From Rothia amarae (GTDB lineage: Bacteria > Actinomycetota > Actinomycetes > Actinomycetales > Micrococcaceae), in the NCBI RefSeq assembly GCF_014705945.2, contig NZ_CP061538.1:1488001-1552000 (forward strand): a stretch of 64,000 bases of DNA, written 5' to 3'. The position numbers and the translations under genes are program-made. This document shows, one piece after another, positions 16,504-26,183 of the stretch. The first letter of the stretch is position 1. Each line of letters starts with the position of its first letter. A model generated the notes under the pieces. It saw only the letters and a program-made list of their open reading frames with translations, searched no databases and had not been told where the DNA came from.

Positions 16504-17310
16504 ATGACTTCGTCGCATCCAAGCCTTGAATCTATACACCATTCTGTCCGCGCCACGAATCCTTTGGTGCATTGTCTGACCAACTCGGTGGTTCAAGAAA
16601 TCACCGCAGATGTGTTGCTAGCGGTAGGAGCATCTCCTGCGATGGTCAGCCATCCGGAAGAAGCCGAACAGTTTGCTGCGGTAGCCTCTGCCGTCCTAGT
16701 GAATGTTGGGAATCCAGATCCGCCGATGATTGATGCCATGCGTTCGGCGGTTAAAGTGGCACGCGAGCTAGGGACTCCTTGGGTATTGGATCCGGTCGCG
16801 GTAGGCGGTTTAACAGTGCGCACCGAGCTTGCCAGTTCCTTGGTCTACGCCAATCCGGCAGTTATACGCGCTAATGCCTCAGAGGTTATTAACCTTCACG
16901 CCGCGGTAACACGCACGCAGGCGCAAGGTGGGCGTGGAGTCGACTCCACCGATTGCCCTGAATCGGCGCTTGAGGCGGCGAGCGCCCTGGCAGAAATTAC
17001 TGGTGGTGTTGTAGCGATTTCTGGTGCAACAGACATTATTGTTTCAGCGCACCGTATCACAAAAATTAGAGGCGGTAGCGAGCTCATGCCGCTGGTGATA
17101 GGTACCGGTTGTTCACTCGGAGCAGTGGTTGCCGCCTATACAGCCTCCACGGATTACTATCATGATGCAGCAGTAGCAGCCCATGCTGCTTACGCTACTG
17201 CTGCTGAACACGCGGCCAAGCATTCCAACGGGCCTGGAACTTTTCATGCTCAATGGATAGATGCGCTTTATGCTTCTTTGCCCAACATGGCAGAAATCGA
17301 GGAGTCTTAG
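16504..17310 (+). CDS. thiM: Hydroxyethylthiazole kinase ThiM
   Basis: ThiM phosphorylates the salvaged thiazole alcohol of thiamine. The ribokinase-like fold is recognisable from NPLVHCLTNSVVQEITADVLLAVGASPAM at the N-terminus and from the ATP/anion site LVIGTGCSLGAVVAAY with its catalytic cysteine. I chose ATG 16504 because GAAGGGAA lies seven bases upstream; GTG 16498, two codons earlier, would be too close to that site. The protein is 268 residues, normal for the family. It is the first gene behind the TPP riboswitch and is followed after 2 bp by thiE. Confidence 0.95.
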   Translation: MTSSHPSLESIHHSVRATNPLVHCLTNSVVQEITADVLLAVGASPAMVSHPEEAEQFAAVASAVLVNVGNPDPPMIDAMRSAVKVARELGTPWVLDPVAVGGLTVRTELASSLVYANPAVIRANASEVINLHAAVTRTQAQGGRGVDSTDCPESALEAASALAEITGGVVAISGATDIIVSAHRITKIRGGSELMPLVIGTGCSLGAVVAAYTASTDYYHDAAVAAHAAYATAAEHAAKHSNGPGTFHAQWIDALYASLPNMAEIEES

Positions 17311-17312
17311 TC

Positions 17313-18008
17313 ATGAGCCGTCCTCCCCTAGATTTTGGTCTCTATTTAGTGACCGATTCAGTGCAGGCAGGTGGGTGGCAGAACGTAGCAGGGATTGTGG
17401 AGCAAGCCATCGCAGGTGGTGTCACTGTGGTTCAGGTGCGCGATAAACATGCTGACGATGCAACTTTTACCCAACTTTTGCTCTCTGTTGCTGAAGTAGC
17501 GCGACCACACGGGGTCGACGTCGTTGTCAACGACCGCGTACACATCGCAGCCCGCTTTGGTTTTGACGTCCACATTGGTCAGGACGACATGCCCCTTCAC
17601 CAAGCGAGAGAGTTGCTCGGACCGAGTCCTCGTATCGGCTTGTCGGTGGGTTCAGAAGCAGAATTGGACGCTGTACTCGATACTACAATTCGCCCGGATG
17701 TTCTGGGATTAGGCCCGGTGTTCGCCACCTCTACCAAGTTAGACGCCGGTGCTTCTCTGGGCATCACAGGATTACAGAAACTCGCCCGGCGAGCTGCCCA
17801 GAACTCTTTAGCATCGGTCGCCATTGGTGGAATTACTAGCAGCAATATCAATGCAGTGCGTCAAACCACGGTGGACGGTGTCTGTGTGGTCTCTGCCATC
17901 ATGTCTGCCGAAAATCCCCGCCTAGCGGCTCTCACTCTGAGCGCTCATCCACCCCAGGTTACGAGCCATACGCCATCTTCTTTTGCCCCTTCCCCGAAGG
18001 AAAAATAA
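17313..18008 (+). CDS. thiE: Thiamine-phosphate synthase ThiE
   Basis: ThiE joins HMP diphosphate and thiazole phosphate into thiamine monophosphate. The 231-residue TIM barrel shows LYLVTDS at the first strand, VVQVRDK for diphosphate binding, VVVNDRVHIAARFGFDVHIGQDDM, IGLSVGSEAEL, LGLGPVFATSTKLDA and VAIGGITSSN. The last ~25 residues (Ser/Pro-rich) go beyond the usual end of the fold. The ATG at 17313 follows a GAGGAG site inside the end of thiM. thiD-tenA starts 3 bp after the stop, so the three genes are tightly packed under one riboswitch. Confidence 0.95.
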   Translation: MSRPPLDFGLYLVTDSVQAGGWQNVAGIVEQAIAGGVTVVQVRDKHADDATFTQLLLSVAEVARPHGVDVVVNDRVHIAARFGFDVHIGQDDMPLHQARELLGPSPRIGLSVGSEAELDAVLDTTIRPDVLGLGPVFATSTKLDAGASLGITGLQKLARRAAQNSLASVAIGGITSSNINAVRQTTVDGVCVVSAIMSAENPRLAALTLSAHPPQVTSHTPSSFAPSPKEK

Positions 18009-18011
18009 ACA

Positions 18012-19523
18012 ATGATTCCCCGAGTACTCTCTATCGCTGGCACCGACCCAACGGGTGGTGCAGGATTGCACGCAGACCTCAAAGCCATTGCTGCTGCCGG
18101 AGGTTACGGCATGGGGGTTGTGTCCTCCTTGGTCGTACAAAATACACAGGGCGTGCAACAGGTACACACCCCTGAGCCAGAGTTCTTGCGAGCGCAGCTT
18201 AAGGCAGTCTCAGATGATGTAGTTATTGACGCCGTCAAAATCGGGATGCTAGCAGATGAAACCTCAACTCAAGTGGTGGTTGAGTGGCTGGATGAGGTTC
18301 TTTTCTCTACCCATGAGTCTGAGGTTCCGATTATTGTTGACCCGGTGATGGTTGCTTCCTCTGGCGATGCGCTGGCAGATTCGGTGTCTCATGAGCTACT
18401 CCATCGAGCCAGCATCATTACCCCGAATCTCGACGAGTTGGCGCTCCTACTACATCAGCCGCCCGCAAAAAATCCGGACGATATGGTTAAACAAGCCCAG
18501 GAACTGGCGCAAAGCACCGGTTCTTTGGTATTGGCTAAAGGTGGACATCTACCCGGCAAGGATAAGGGCAACTTCCTGGTAGGTACGAGCAGTGTGATAG
18601 CCCATGCAAAGTCCCCCCAAATTACCACTACTGCCTCTCATGGAACGGGTTGTTCGCTCTCATCAGCATTAGCCTGCCGTATCGCTAACGGAGATTCCTT
18701 GCCCGACGCCGTCCAGTGGTCGACAGCGTGGGTAAGAGAAGCACTCGAGTTTGGTGAAAATCTACAAGTGGGTCATGGTAATGGCCCCCTCGATCATTTC
18801 CACCGCCTCCGCCGCCAGGCCCAGTTCTCGCTGCAGGTTCCCCATAGCACCATCTCTTCACCATCTAGAAGACAAGCTGTTGTGCCCGCAGCGGGACCAT
18901 TTACCCAGCAATTGTGGGAATTAGCAGGCGATGCGTTGGACCGGTTTTCGCAGGAGAGCATTGTTCCCGCTTTGATGCAAGGTACTCTCAACGCAGAACA
19001 GTTCCATTTCTATGTGGAGCAAGACGACTACTATTTGCAGGTCTACAGCTCTGTATTGGCGCGGCTCTCTTCCCTCGCCCCTCATGAGGAGGAGCGAAAG
19101 ATGTGGGCGAAGGCGGTCACCCAGACTATTACGGTGGAGCAGGAAATGCATCGAGAGTTCCCTCTGCCAAACATTGTGGAGCCTTCTCCCCTTACCCTTG
19201 CTTACACTGACTTTTTAAGGGCTGAAGTGGCTTCCGACTACGTTGTAGGAGTTGCTGCGATACTCCCCTGTTTCTGGTTGTATGCCCAGCTTTCGGAGTA
19301 CCTCCCAGAAGAAATTAAGGATGACCACCCCTACAAACTGTGGATAGAGACTTACCGGGACGAAGAATTTTTGTGTGCCACTGCTCAAGCACTCGAAGTG
19401 ATGGAGCACCAGCTCACACACGCCTCAAATGCACAAAGGGAGCAAGCCCGGAACGCTTTCGTACGTGCCTGCTCCCTCGAAGCGGATTTCTTTACCCAGG
19501 CTCTACTGATTGATCCCCGTTAG
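18012..19523 (+). CDS. ThiD-TenA fusion: HMP/HMP-P kinase plus aminopyrimidine aminohydrolase
   Basis: This 503-residue protein joins two thiamine-salvage enzymes. Residues 1 to about 265 are ThiD (SIAGTDPTGGAGLHADLKA at the N-terminus, DPVMVASSGD, and the anion hole SHGTGCSLSSALAC), which phosphorylates hydroxymethylpyrimidine twice. After a ~30-residue linker, residues ~297-500 are TenA, with the catalytic cysteine in the LPCFW motif (Cys420, equivalent to Cys135 of Bacillus TenA), so this is the cysteine-type class that hydrolyses aminopyrimidine from degraded thiamine. The fusion routes salvaged pyrimidine directly into the pathway completed by ThiE. Confidence 0.94.
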   Translation: MIPRVLSIAGTDPTGGAGLHADLKAIAAAGGYGMGVVSSLVVQNTQGVQQVHTPEPEFLRAQLKAVSDDVVIDAVKIGMLADETSTQVVVEWLDEVLFSTHESEVPIIVDPVMVASSGDALADSVSHELLHRASIITPNLDELALLLHQPPAKNPDDMVKQAQELAQSTGSLVLAKGGHLPGKDKGNFLVGTSSVIAHAKSPQITTTASHGTGCSLSSALACRIANGDSLPDAVQWSTAWVREALEFGENLQVGHGNGPLDHFHRLRRQAQFSLQVPHSTISSPSRRQAVVPAAGPFTQQLWELAGDALDRFSQESIVPALMQGTLNAEQFHFYVEQDDYYLQVYSSVLARLSSLAPHEEERKMWAKAVTQTITVEQEMHREFPLPNIVEPSPLTLAYTDFLRAEVASDYVVGVAAILPCFWLYAQLSEYLPEEIKDDHPYKLWIETYRDEEFLCATAQALEVMEHQLTHASNAQREQARNAFVRACSLEADFFTQALLIDPR

Positions 19524-19566
19524 AGTCTCGCCCCTTCCCCCGGGCAAGACAGGGACTTTAAACCAG

Positions 19567-20136
19567 TTAGAGCAGAGTCGGCTGGTCTATTTCGCCGGAA
19601 GACGATGTCTTGGATTTCTTCACCGTCTTATTAACCGGAGAATTCCGTTCCTCTGCGCTCCCTTCTTCTTTTACAGGAGCAGGAGTGTCAACCCGGTCTT
19701 TACGCAGGTCAGCGATTGCTTTTTCAAAGTCTTCCAGGTTATCGAAGGCCTGGTAGACACTGGCGAAACGCAAAAAAGCTACGGTATCAAGCTTGGAGAG
19801 CGGTTCTAGAATGGTGAGCCCGACTTCATGGGCGTCAATTTCTGCAAGCCCGCGAGCGCGGATTCTCTCTTCCACCTCCTGTGCCAGCTTTGCCAAATCA
19901 TCTTGGGAGACTGGCCGCCCCTGGCATGCTTTGCGCACGCCAGAGATAATTTTCTGGCGGTTAAACGGCTCAGTTACACCTGAACGTTTGATGACCGAAA
20001 CAGAGGTGGTTTCCACCGTAGAGAATCTGCGCCCACATTCAGTGCACTGGCGGCGCCGGCGAATTGCTGCGCCGTCGTCGGATGTACGCGAGTCAACCAC
20101 TCGGGAATCGGGATGCCGACAATAAGGGCAAATCAT
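19567..20136 (-). CDS. nrdR: Transcriptional repressor NrdR
   Basis: NrdR represses ribonucleotide reductase genes in response to dATP/ATP. The 189-residue protein has the N-terminal zinc ribbon (MICPYC at the start, CTECGRRF) and an ATP-cone domain ([24 protein letters not shown]...). After the family's usual end near residue 150 it carries about 35 extra residues rich in Lys, Glu and Ser. Its ATG overlaps the stop of hisD by 4 bp, indicating translational coupling. No ribonucleotide reductase gene lies in the window, so its targets are elsewhere. Confidence 0.95.
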   Translation of the reverse strand: MICPYCRHPDSRVVDSRTSDDGAAIRRRRQCTECGRRFSTVETTSVSVIKRSGVTEPFNRQKIISGVRKACQGRPVSQDDLAKLAQEVEERIRARGLAEIDAHEVGLTILEPLSKLDTVAFLRFASVYQAFDNLEDFEKAIADLRKDRVDTPAPVKEEGSAEERNSPVNKTVKKSKTSSSGEIDQPTLL

Positions 20137-21494
20137 GCGTTATTTCCTCGGGTACGGGCGGTAATGGCTTCACCGTGGGCTGGTAAATCTTCGTCAGTAG
20201 ACAACGTAACAATGTGATCCCCAATTGTAGCGAGTGCGTCCTGGGAGTACTCAATGAGCTGAACAACCTTCATAAAAGTGCTGGTGTTCAGCCCCGATGC
20301 GAAAACCGCAGTTCCTCCGGTGGGAAGTACGTGGTTTGATCCGGCGGCGTAATCACCCAGCGAAACCGGCGAGTAGGGGCCGATAAAGATTGCCCCGGCG
20401 TTGCGAATCTGCGCAGCTACTGCGCTTGCAGATTCGGTATGTACTTCGAGGTGTTCGGGAGCGTAGGCGTTAGCGACGTCCACGCTATGTTGCAGTGAAT
20501 CGGTGAGAATAATTCCCGATTGGGGGCCTTCTAGGGCTTCTTTAACGCGGTCACGGTGCTTTGTGGCGCTGGCACGCCTAGCAATAGCCTCTTGCACTTT
20601 CTCCGCCAATTCTGGCGAATCGGTGATGAACACTGATCCTGCGTGGGGATCGTGTTCTGCCTGGGAGATAAGATCTGCCGCAACGAAATCAGGATTCGCT
20701 GAGGAGTCTGCAATGACGGCTATTTCAGTCGTTCCGGCTTCACCGTCTACACCGACGACGCCCTGCAACGCTCGCTTGGCAAGGGCAACAAAGATGTTAC
20801 CGGGGCCGGTGATGGTATCGACTGGTTCAAGAATATCCGCATCATCGGTGAGCCCGTACGCCATGGACGCTAGGGCTTGGGCGCCTCCAATAGCCCAGAC
20901 TTCATCGATTCCTAAGATTGAGGCAGCAGCTAAAATAGTGGGGTGTGGCAACCCGCCGAATTCTTTTTGCGGCGGTGTGCACAGCACGATGGACTCTACT
21001 CCTGCCGCCTGAGCCGGAACGGTATTCATAATGACTGACGAAGGGTAAACCGCCAATCCCCCGGGCACATACACCCCCACTCGGCGAACGGGAGTCCAGC
21101 GATTAATGAGGTGAGCACCCGGCGCTACTTCAATGCTGGTTTCACCAGGTTTTTGAGCGGCAGCAAACGCACGATTACGTTCGATAGATACTTCCAGCGC
21201 CGCCTTGAGTTCGGGGCTGATGGAGTCGACGGCGTCTTTCATGACTTCCGGCGGCACCCGCAAAGCCCCCTGCTCTACGCCGTCAAATCGCTGTGAGAGT
21301 TCTTTGACGTAGTCAGCACCGCGTTCGCGTACTGAGGCGATAATTTCGTCCACGGCCTGCTGGGCGTTACCTACATATTCGCTGTTCTGCCGAGGCATGA
21401 GCGAGCGCAACTCGGCGTAAGTGTGATGAGTTCCGCGCAGATCAAGAGTTGAAAGTCGAGGAGCACGGTAGTTTTCTGCTGCTTCAGTACTCAT
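20133..21494 (-). CDS. hisD: Histidinol dehydrogenase HisD
   Basis: HisD oxidises histidinol to histidine in two NAD-dependent steps, the last reactions of histidine synthesis. Family motifs include [74 protein letters not shown] (zinc and catalytic residues) and [14 protein letters not shown] 21494 has a GGAG four bases upstream and gives 453 residues; a start at 21518 is possible but weaker. No other his genes are adjacent in this window. nrdR follows with a 4-bp overlap. Confidence 0.95.
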   Translation of the reverse strand: MSTEAAENYRAPRLSTLDLRGTHHTYAELRSLMPRQNSEYVGNAQQAVDEIIASVRERGADYVKELSQRFDGVEQGALRVPPEVMKDAVDSISPELKAALEVSIERNRAFAAAQKPGETSIEVAPGAHLINRWTPVRRVGVYVPGGLAVYPSSVIMNTVPAQAAGVESIVLCTPPQKEFGGLPHPTILAAASILGIDEVWAIGGAQALASMAYGLTDDADILEPVDTITGPGNIFVALAKRALQGVVGVDGEAGTTEIAVIADSSANPDFVAADLISQAEHDPHAGSVFITDSPELAEKVQEAIARRASATKHRDRVKEALEGPQSGIILTDSLQHSVDVANAYAPEHLEVHTESASAVAAQIRNAGAIFIGPYSPVSLGDYAAGSNHVLPTGGTAVFASGLNTSTFMKVVQLIEYSQDALATIGDHIVTLSTDEDLPAHGEAITARTRGNNA

Positions 21495-21545
21495 GTCTCC
21501 ATCATAGCGGGCGGTCAAGCCTGCTGAGGTTTTTCTGCCAGATAC

Positions 21546-21579
21546 TGAAAATGCGCTCCGAAGAGGGAGCGCATTTTCA
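21546..21579 (-). terminator. Terminator-like hairpin after dnaE
   Basis: TGAAAATGCGCTCC (21546-21559) pairs perfectly with 21566-21579 around a six-base loop, 37 bp beyond the dnaE stop. On the minus strand the 3' arm itself ends in ATTTTCA, the only T-rich part, so termination may be partial and readthrough into hisD is possible. Confidence 0.6.
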
Positions 21580-21615
21580 GTGATGAATACTTGGGTGAAA
21601 AGGACTATGAACCCT

Positions 21616-24600
21616 CTAAACGTCTAGGCATGCCGGCCCCAACAGAACTTTGAGGTCCCCAAAGAGGGCGGGATTGGGCTGAACTCGCAAGTCGGCGCCC
21701 AAACGCATGACAATCCGCTTTGTTCGCGTATTCATAGCAATCCGAACTTCTGATTCGCCGCGGTGATTGCGCAAGATAGAGCGCAACTCCCCCAGAGTCT
21801 CCTCTGTTGCTTTGAATTCGGGAATGGCGATAACAACCGGGCCCGAGGTGCCGTCGGCAGAAATCTCGGGGAGGTTCAGTTCCTGCGCACTAATGGTCGT
21901 CGAGCCATCGTCTCGACGTTGCAGGCGGCCCTTGATAGTACAAATCAAATCTTCTGAAAGCACCGGTGCAATAGGCTCGTAAGCGCGGCCAAAGAACATA
22001 ACTTCAATGGAACCTGTGCGGTCTTCCAGCTCGATACGGGCGTAAGGGTTACCCGAGGATTTCGCCACGCGACGAGATACCGAAGTAATCATGCCAGCCA
22101 CCGTGACCACGGCGCCATCAGGTTTATGAGAATCCTCTGCCAAAAGACCCTGCACCGAAGAATCCGATAGCGCATCAAGCTGATCCTCAATACCGCGTAG
22201 CGGGTGATCGGACACATAGAGACCGAGCATCTCGCGCTCAAAGTTGAGTTTGTCGCGCTTATCCCACTCGGGTACGTCAGGGATAGTCACCATCAAATCG
22301 GTGCTGGGATCGTCGTCATCCATCCCCATACCGCCAAAGAGGTCAAACTGCCCCGCTGCTTCCTGGCGCTTGACCGACACATTCGAGTCCACTGCTTCTT
22401 CATGAATCATGGACAACGCCCGGCGGATATGTCCCAAATCGTCAAACGCGCCCGCTTTAATGAGCGAATCAATCGTACGCTTATTACAGACGACAGCGGG
22501 AACCTTCTTCAAGAAGTCGTGGAAAGACTCAAAGCGACCCTTTTCTTTACGCGACTGAACCATCGCGTTCACCACATTGGCACCGACGTTTCGGATAGCA
22601 CCCATACCAAAGCGAATATCCTCGCCAACAGGTGTAAAGTTCAGTTCTGACTCATTGACATCCGGCGGCAAAACGGTAATTTTCATGTGCCGGCACTCGT
22701 TCAGATATAGCGCCAGCTTGTCCTTATCATCGCCCACCGAGGTCAGCAACGCCGCCATATATTCCTGCGGATAGTGAGCCTTCAAATAGGCAGTCCAGTA
22801 CGACACCAAACCGTAGGCGGCTGAGTGCGCCTTGTTAAACGCATAGTCAGAGAACGGAAGCAGGATGTCCCAGAGGGACTTGATAGCAGCCTCAGAGTAA
22901 CCACGGTCAATCATGCCCTGGTGGAAACCCTCGTACTGTTTGTCCAGCTCTGCCTTTTTCTTCTTACCCATCGCACGGCGCAAAATATCCGCCTGGCCCA
23001 GCGAGTAGCCAGCAACCTTCTGGGCGATAGCCATCACCTGCTCCTGATACACAATCAGACCGTAGGTGGTGCCTAGAATTTCTTTGAGTGGCTCCTCCAG
23101 CTCAGGGTGGATAGGCGTGATTTCCTGCTGCCCGTTCTTACGCAACGCATAATTCGTATGCGAGTTAGCGCCCATGGGCCCCGGTCGGTAAAGCGCGATT
23201 GTCGCCGAAATATCTTCGAAGTTATCCGGGCGCATCAAACGCAGCAAGGAACGCATAGGCCCGCCGTCGAGCTGGAAAACTCCCAAGGTATCGCCGCGCG
23301 CTAGCAAATCATAGGAACCCTTGTCGTCTATATCGAGCCCCTCAAGATCCAAATCAAAATCGCGGTTGAGCTTAATGTTCGAAATAGCATCAGAAATGAT
23401 GGTGAGGTTACGCAAGCCCAAAAAGTCCATCTTGATAAGCCCCAGGCCTTCACAGGTGGGGTAATCAAACTGCGTGATTACCTGGCCGTCTTGCTCACGG
23501 CGCATCACGGGAATAACATCCAGCAAATCGTGGCTGGACATAATAACGCCCGCAGCGTGCACGCCCCACTGGCGTTTCAGACCCTCAATGCCCTTAGCGG
23601 TCTCAAAAACCTTCGCTGAATCGGGGTCAGTTTCAATGAGTTCACGCAGATCTTTGGCATCGGAATAGCGTTTATCTTCTTCGTTGTAGACGTTTGCCAG
23701 CGCAATGTTCTTACCCATCACGTCATCGGGCATTGCCTTGGTCAGACGCTCACCGGTGGAGAAGGGATAGCCCAGCACGCGGGAAGAGTCCTTTAACGCC
23801 TGCTTCGCCTTGATGGTGCCGTAGGTGACAATCATTGCCACTTTGTCTTCGCCGTACTTTTCGGTCACATAGTGGATCACCTCAGAACGACGGCGATCAT
23901 CGAAGTCGACGTCGAAGTCGGGCATAGAAACGCGGTCAGGGTTGAGGAAGCGCTCGAAGATAAGGTCGTGCTGCAACGGATTCAGCTCGGTAATGCGCAT
24001 GGCATACGCCACCATGGAACCCGCACCTGAACCACGCCCGGGGCCCACTCGAATTCCGTTATTCTTCGCCCAGTTGATAAAGTCGGCGACCACCAAGAAG
24101 TAGCCGGGAAATCCCATCTGGGTAATAATCCCTACTTCATAATCTGCCTGCTTGCGTACGTCATCGGGAATGCCCTCGGGGAATCGGTAGTGTAAACCGC
24201 GTTCAACTTCTTTGACGAACCAGGATTCCTCATTCTCCCCCTCCGGGGTGGGGAAATCGGGCATGTAGTTTGCGTTTGTGTTGAATTCAACGTGGCAACG
24301 CTCAGCGATTTCCATAGTGTTATCGCAGGCTTCAGGGAAATCACGGAAGAGGTGGCGCATTTCCTCGGGCGATTTCAAGTAGAACTCATCGGCATCAAAT
24401 TTGAAGCGCTTGGGATCCTGAAGAGTGGATCCTGACTGCACACACAATAGTGCGGCGTGCGCTTTGGCGTCTTCAGCGTGTGTGTAGTGCAAATCGTTAG
24501 TCGCGACCAACGGCAAATTGAGCTGTTTGGCAACCCGGTGCAGATCGGTCATCACGTTCTTCTCAATGCCGAGACCGTGATCCATGATTTCGCAGTAGTA

Positions 24601-25155
24601 ATTTTCTTTGCCGAAAATATCGCGGTAGTCCGAAGCAGCCTGAATCGCAGCGTCGTACTGTCCCAAGCGCAAACGAGTCTGAATCTCGCCCGAGGGGCAA
24701 CCGGTGGTAGCAATCAGCCCCTTGCCGTAAGTCTGCAACAATTCTTTGTCCATACGGGGCTTATAAAAATGCCCCTCCAATGATGCCAGGGACGACGCAC
24801 GGAAGAGATTATGCATGCCCTGAGTGGTCTCAGCCCACAGGGTCATATGCGTATAGGCACCGCCACCAGAGACGTCGTCACGGCCGGCGTCTTCACCCCA
24901 CCTAATACGGGTACGGTCAGTGCGGTGAGTGCCAGGAGTGACATAAGCTTCGACGCCGATAATCGGCTTGATATCAGCCTGTTGTGCCTTGTTCCAAAAA
25001 TCAAAGGCACCGAAGAGATACCCATGGTCTGTGGTAGCAACAGCCCCCATCCCCAAATCTTTTGCATGGTCGAAAAGATCAGTAATGCGAGCTGCACCGT
25101 CCAACATCGAGTATTCGGTGTGTACGTGCAGGTGGGTGAAGCCTTTTCCACTCAA
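21616..25155 (-). CDS. dnaE: DNA polymerase III alpha subunit DnaE
   Basis: This is the replicative polymerase subunit, 1179 residues. The N-terminal PHP domain starts HLHVHTEYSMLDGAARI. The polymerase active site is clear at PDFDVDFDDRRR (catalytic aspartates), with GRGSGAGSMVAYAMRITELNPL and the fingers motif GVHAAGVIMS. A clamp-binding pentapeptide QFDLF lies near residue 945, followed by the OB-fold region. The only start that keeps the PHP motif is TTG at 25155, with a weak GAAGAGA site upstream. rluD and lspA precede it on the same strand. Confidence 0.97.
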   Translation of the reverse strand: MSGKGFTHLHVHTEYSMLDGAARITDLFDHAKDLGMGAVATTDHGYLFGAFDFWNKAQQADIKPIIGVEAYVTPGTHRTDRTRIRWGEDAGRDDVSGGGAYTHMTLWAETTQGMHNLFRASSLASLEGHFYKPRMDKELLQTYGKGLIATTGCPSGEIQTRLRLGQYDAAIQAASDYRDIFGKENYYCEIMDHGLGIEKNVMTDLHRVAKQLNLPLVATNDLHYTHAEDAKAHAALLCVQSGSTLQDPKRFKFDADEFYLKSPEEMRHLFRDFPEACDNTMEIAERCHVEFNTNANYMPDFPTPEGENEESWFVKEVERGLHYRFPEGIPDDVRKQADYEVGIITQMGFPGYFLVVADFINWAKNNGIRVGPGRGSGAGSMVAYAMRITELNPLQHDLIFERFLNPDRVSMPDFDVDFDDRRRSEVIHYVTEKYGEDKVAMIVTYGTIKAKQALKDSSRVLGYPFSTGERLTKAMPDDVMGKNIALANVYNEEDKRYSDAKDLRELIETDPDSAKVFETAKGIEGLKRQWGVHAAGVIMSSHDLLDVIPVMRREQDGQVITQFDYPTCEGLGLIKMDFLGLRNLTIISDAISNIKLNRDFDLDLEGLDIDDKGSYDLLARGDTLGVFQLDGGPMRSLLRLMRPDNFEDISATIALYRPGPMGANSHTNYALRKNGQQEITPIHPELEEPLKEILGTTYGLIVYQEQVMAIAQKVAGYSLGQADILRRAMGKKKKAELDKQYEGFHQGMIDRGYSEAAIKSLWDILLPFSDYAFNKAHSAAYGLVSYWTAYLKAHYPQEYMAALLTSVGDDKDKLALYLNECRHMKITVLPPDVNESELNFTPVGEDIRFGMGAIRNVGANVVNAMVQSRKEKGRFESFHDFLKKVPAVVCNKRTIDSLIKAGAFDDLGHIRRALSMIHEEAVDSNVSVKRQEAAGQFDLFGGMGMDDDDPSTDLMVTIPDVPEWDKRDKLNFEREMLGLYVSDHPLRGIEDQLDALSDSSVQGLLAEDSHKPDGAVVTVAGMITSVSRRVAKSSGNPYARIELEDRTGSIEVMFFGRAYEPIAPVLSEDLICTIKGRLQRRDDGSTTISAQELNLPEISADGTSGPVVIAIPEFKATEETLGELRSILRNHRGESEVRIAMNTRTKRIVMRLGADLRVQPNPALFGDLKVLLGPACLDV

Positions 25156-25211
25156 TGTCTTATCTCTTCTCTGCTAATCTCACGACGTCTACTCACCAGG
25201 CGCGGCAAGGT

Positions 25212-26162
25212 TTAGAAATTGCCTTCGCGCAGGGAATCCAAAGCGAACTCTAAATCCTGCGGGTATTCGCTCTCAAAATGCACCTGTTTACCGGTTCCCG
25301 GGTGCACAAATCCCAGTTGAAAAGCGTGCAACCACTGGCGAGTAAGCCCTAGGTTAGCACTGATCGCGGGGTCTGCGCCGTAGGTTAAATCACCTGCGCA
25401 GGGATGGTTCATTGCTGAGAAATGCACACGAATCTGGTGGGTGCGCCCGGTTTCCAGATGAACCTCTACCAAAGACGCTGGCCCAAAAGCTTCCAGCACT
25501 TCATAGTGAGTCACAGCGTTACGACCGTCCTCCACCACAGCGAATTTCCATTCGTGGCCGGGATGGCGCCCCAATGGTGCATCAATGGTGCCCTTCAAAG
25601 GTTCGGGGAGGCCCTGAACCAGCGTGTGATAGACCTTGGTGACCGTACGTTCTTTAAAAGCGTGCTTGAGCTCTGAATAAGCGTGTTCGTTTTTGGCTAC
25701 TACCATCAACCCTGAAGTACCAACGTCCAGGCGATGCACAATCCCCTGTCTCTCAGCTGCGCCGGAAGTAGATACATTGACACCCAGCCCCAGCAAAGCG
25801 CCGACGACGGTGGGGCCGTGCCACCCCGGTGAAGGATGCGCAGCTACACCAGCAGGTTTATCCACTACCACGATGTCGTCGTCCTGATAGACAATTTCAA
25901 AGCCATCGACCTGTTGCGGTTTAATATCCGCTAAATCGCGAGGTGCGGGTGCATCAACATTGACGGCGTCGCCGGCTGAAAGCTTATAGCTTTTTGCCGA
26001 TTTCTGCGGGCGACCCTTGCTGTCCTTTACCTCAACATAGCCCTCTTTAATCCAGGTGGCAGCAAGAGTACGGGGAATAGATAAGGTCTCTGACACTGCC
26101 GCATCCAAGCGCAACCCTATGAGCTGACCAGCTTCAAAGGTATGTTGTATTCTCTCGCTCAT
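25212..26162 (-). CDS. rluD: 23S rRNA pseudouridine synthase, RluD type
   Basis: This 316-residue RluA-family enzyme isomerises uridines in rRNA. It has an N-terminal S4-like RNA-binding region (RLDAAVSETLSIPRTLAATWIKEGYVEV), the catalytic motif HRLDVGTSGLMVVAK with the essential aspartate, and GRTHQIRVHFSAMNHPCAGDLTYG. The order lspA-rluD is standard in actinobacteria and supports the RluD assignment. ATG 26162 is preferred over a TTG six codons upstream because AAAGTGA precedes it and the family usually starts near this point. Its start lies 21 bp after the lspA stop. Confidence 0.92.
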   Translation of the reverse strand: MSERIQHTFEAGQLIGLRLDAAVSETLSIPRTLAATWIKEGYVEVKDSKGRPQKSAKSYKLSAGDAVNVDAPAPRDLADIKPQQVDGFEIVYQDDDIVVVDKPAGVAAHPSPGWHGPTVVGALLGLGVNVSTSGAAERQGIVHRLDVGTSGLMVVAKNEHAYSELKHAFKERTVTKVYHTLVQGLPEPLKGTIDAPLGRHPGHEWKFAVVEDGRNAVTHYEVLEAFGPASLVEVHLETGRTHQIRVHFSAMNHPCAGDLTYGADPAISANLGLTRQWLHAFQLGFVHPGTGKQVHFESEYPQDLEFALDSLREGNF

Positions 26163-26183
26163 TGATAAATTCACTTTCAAAAT

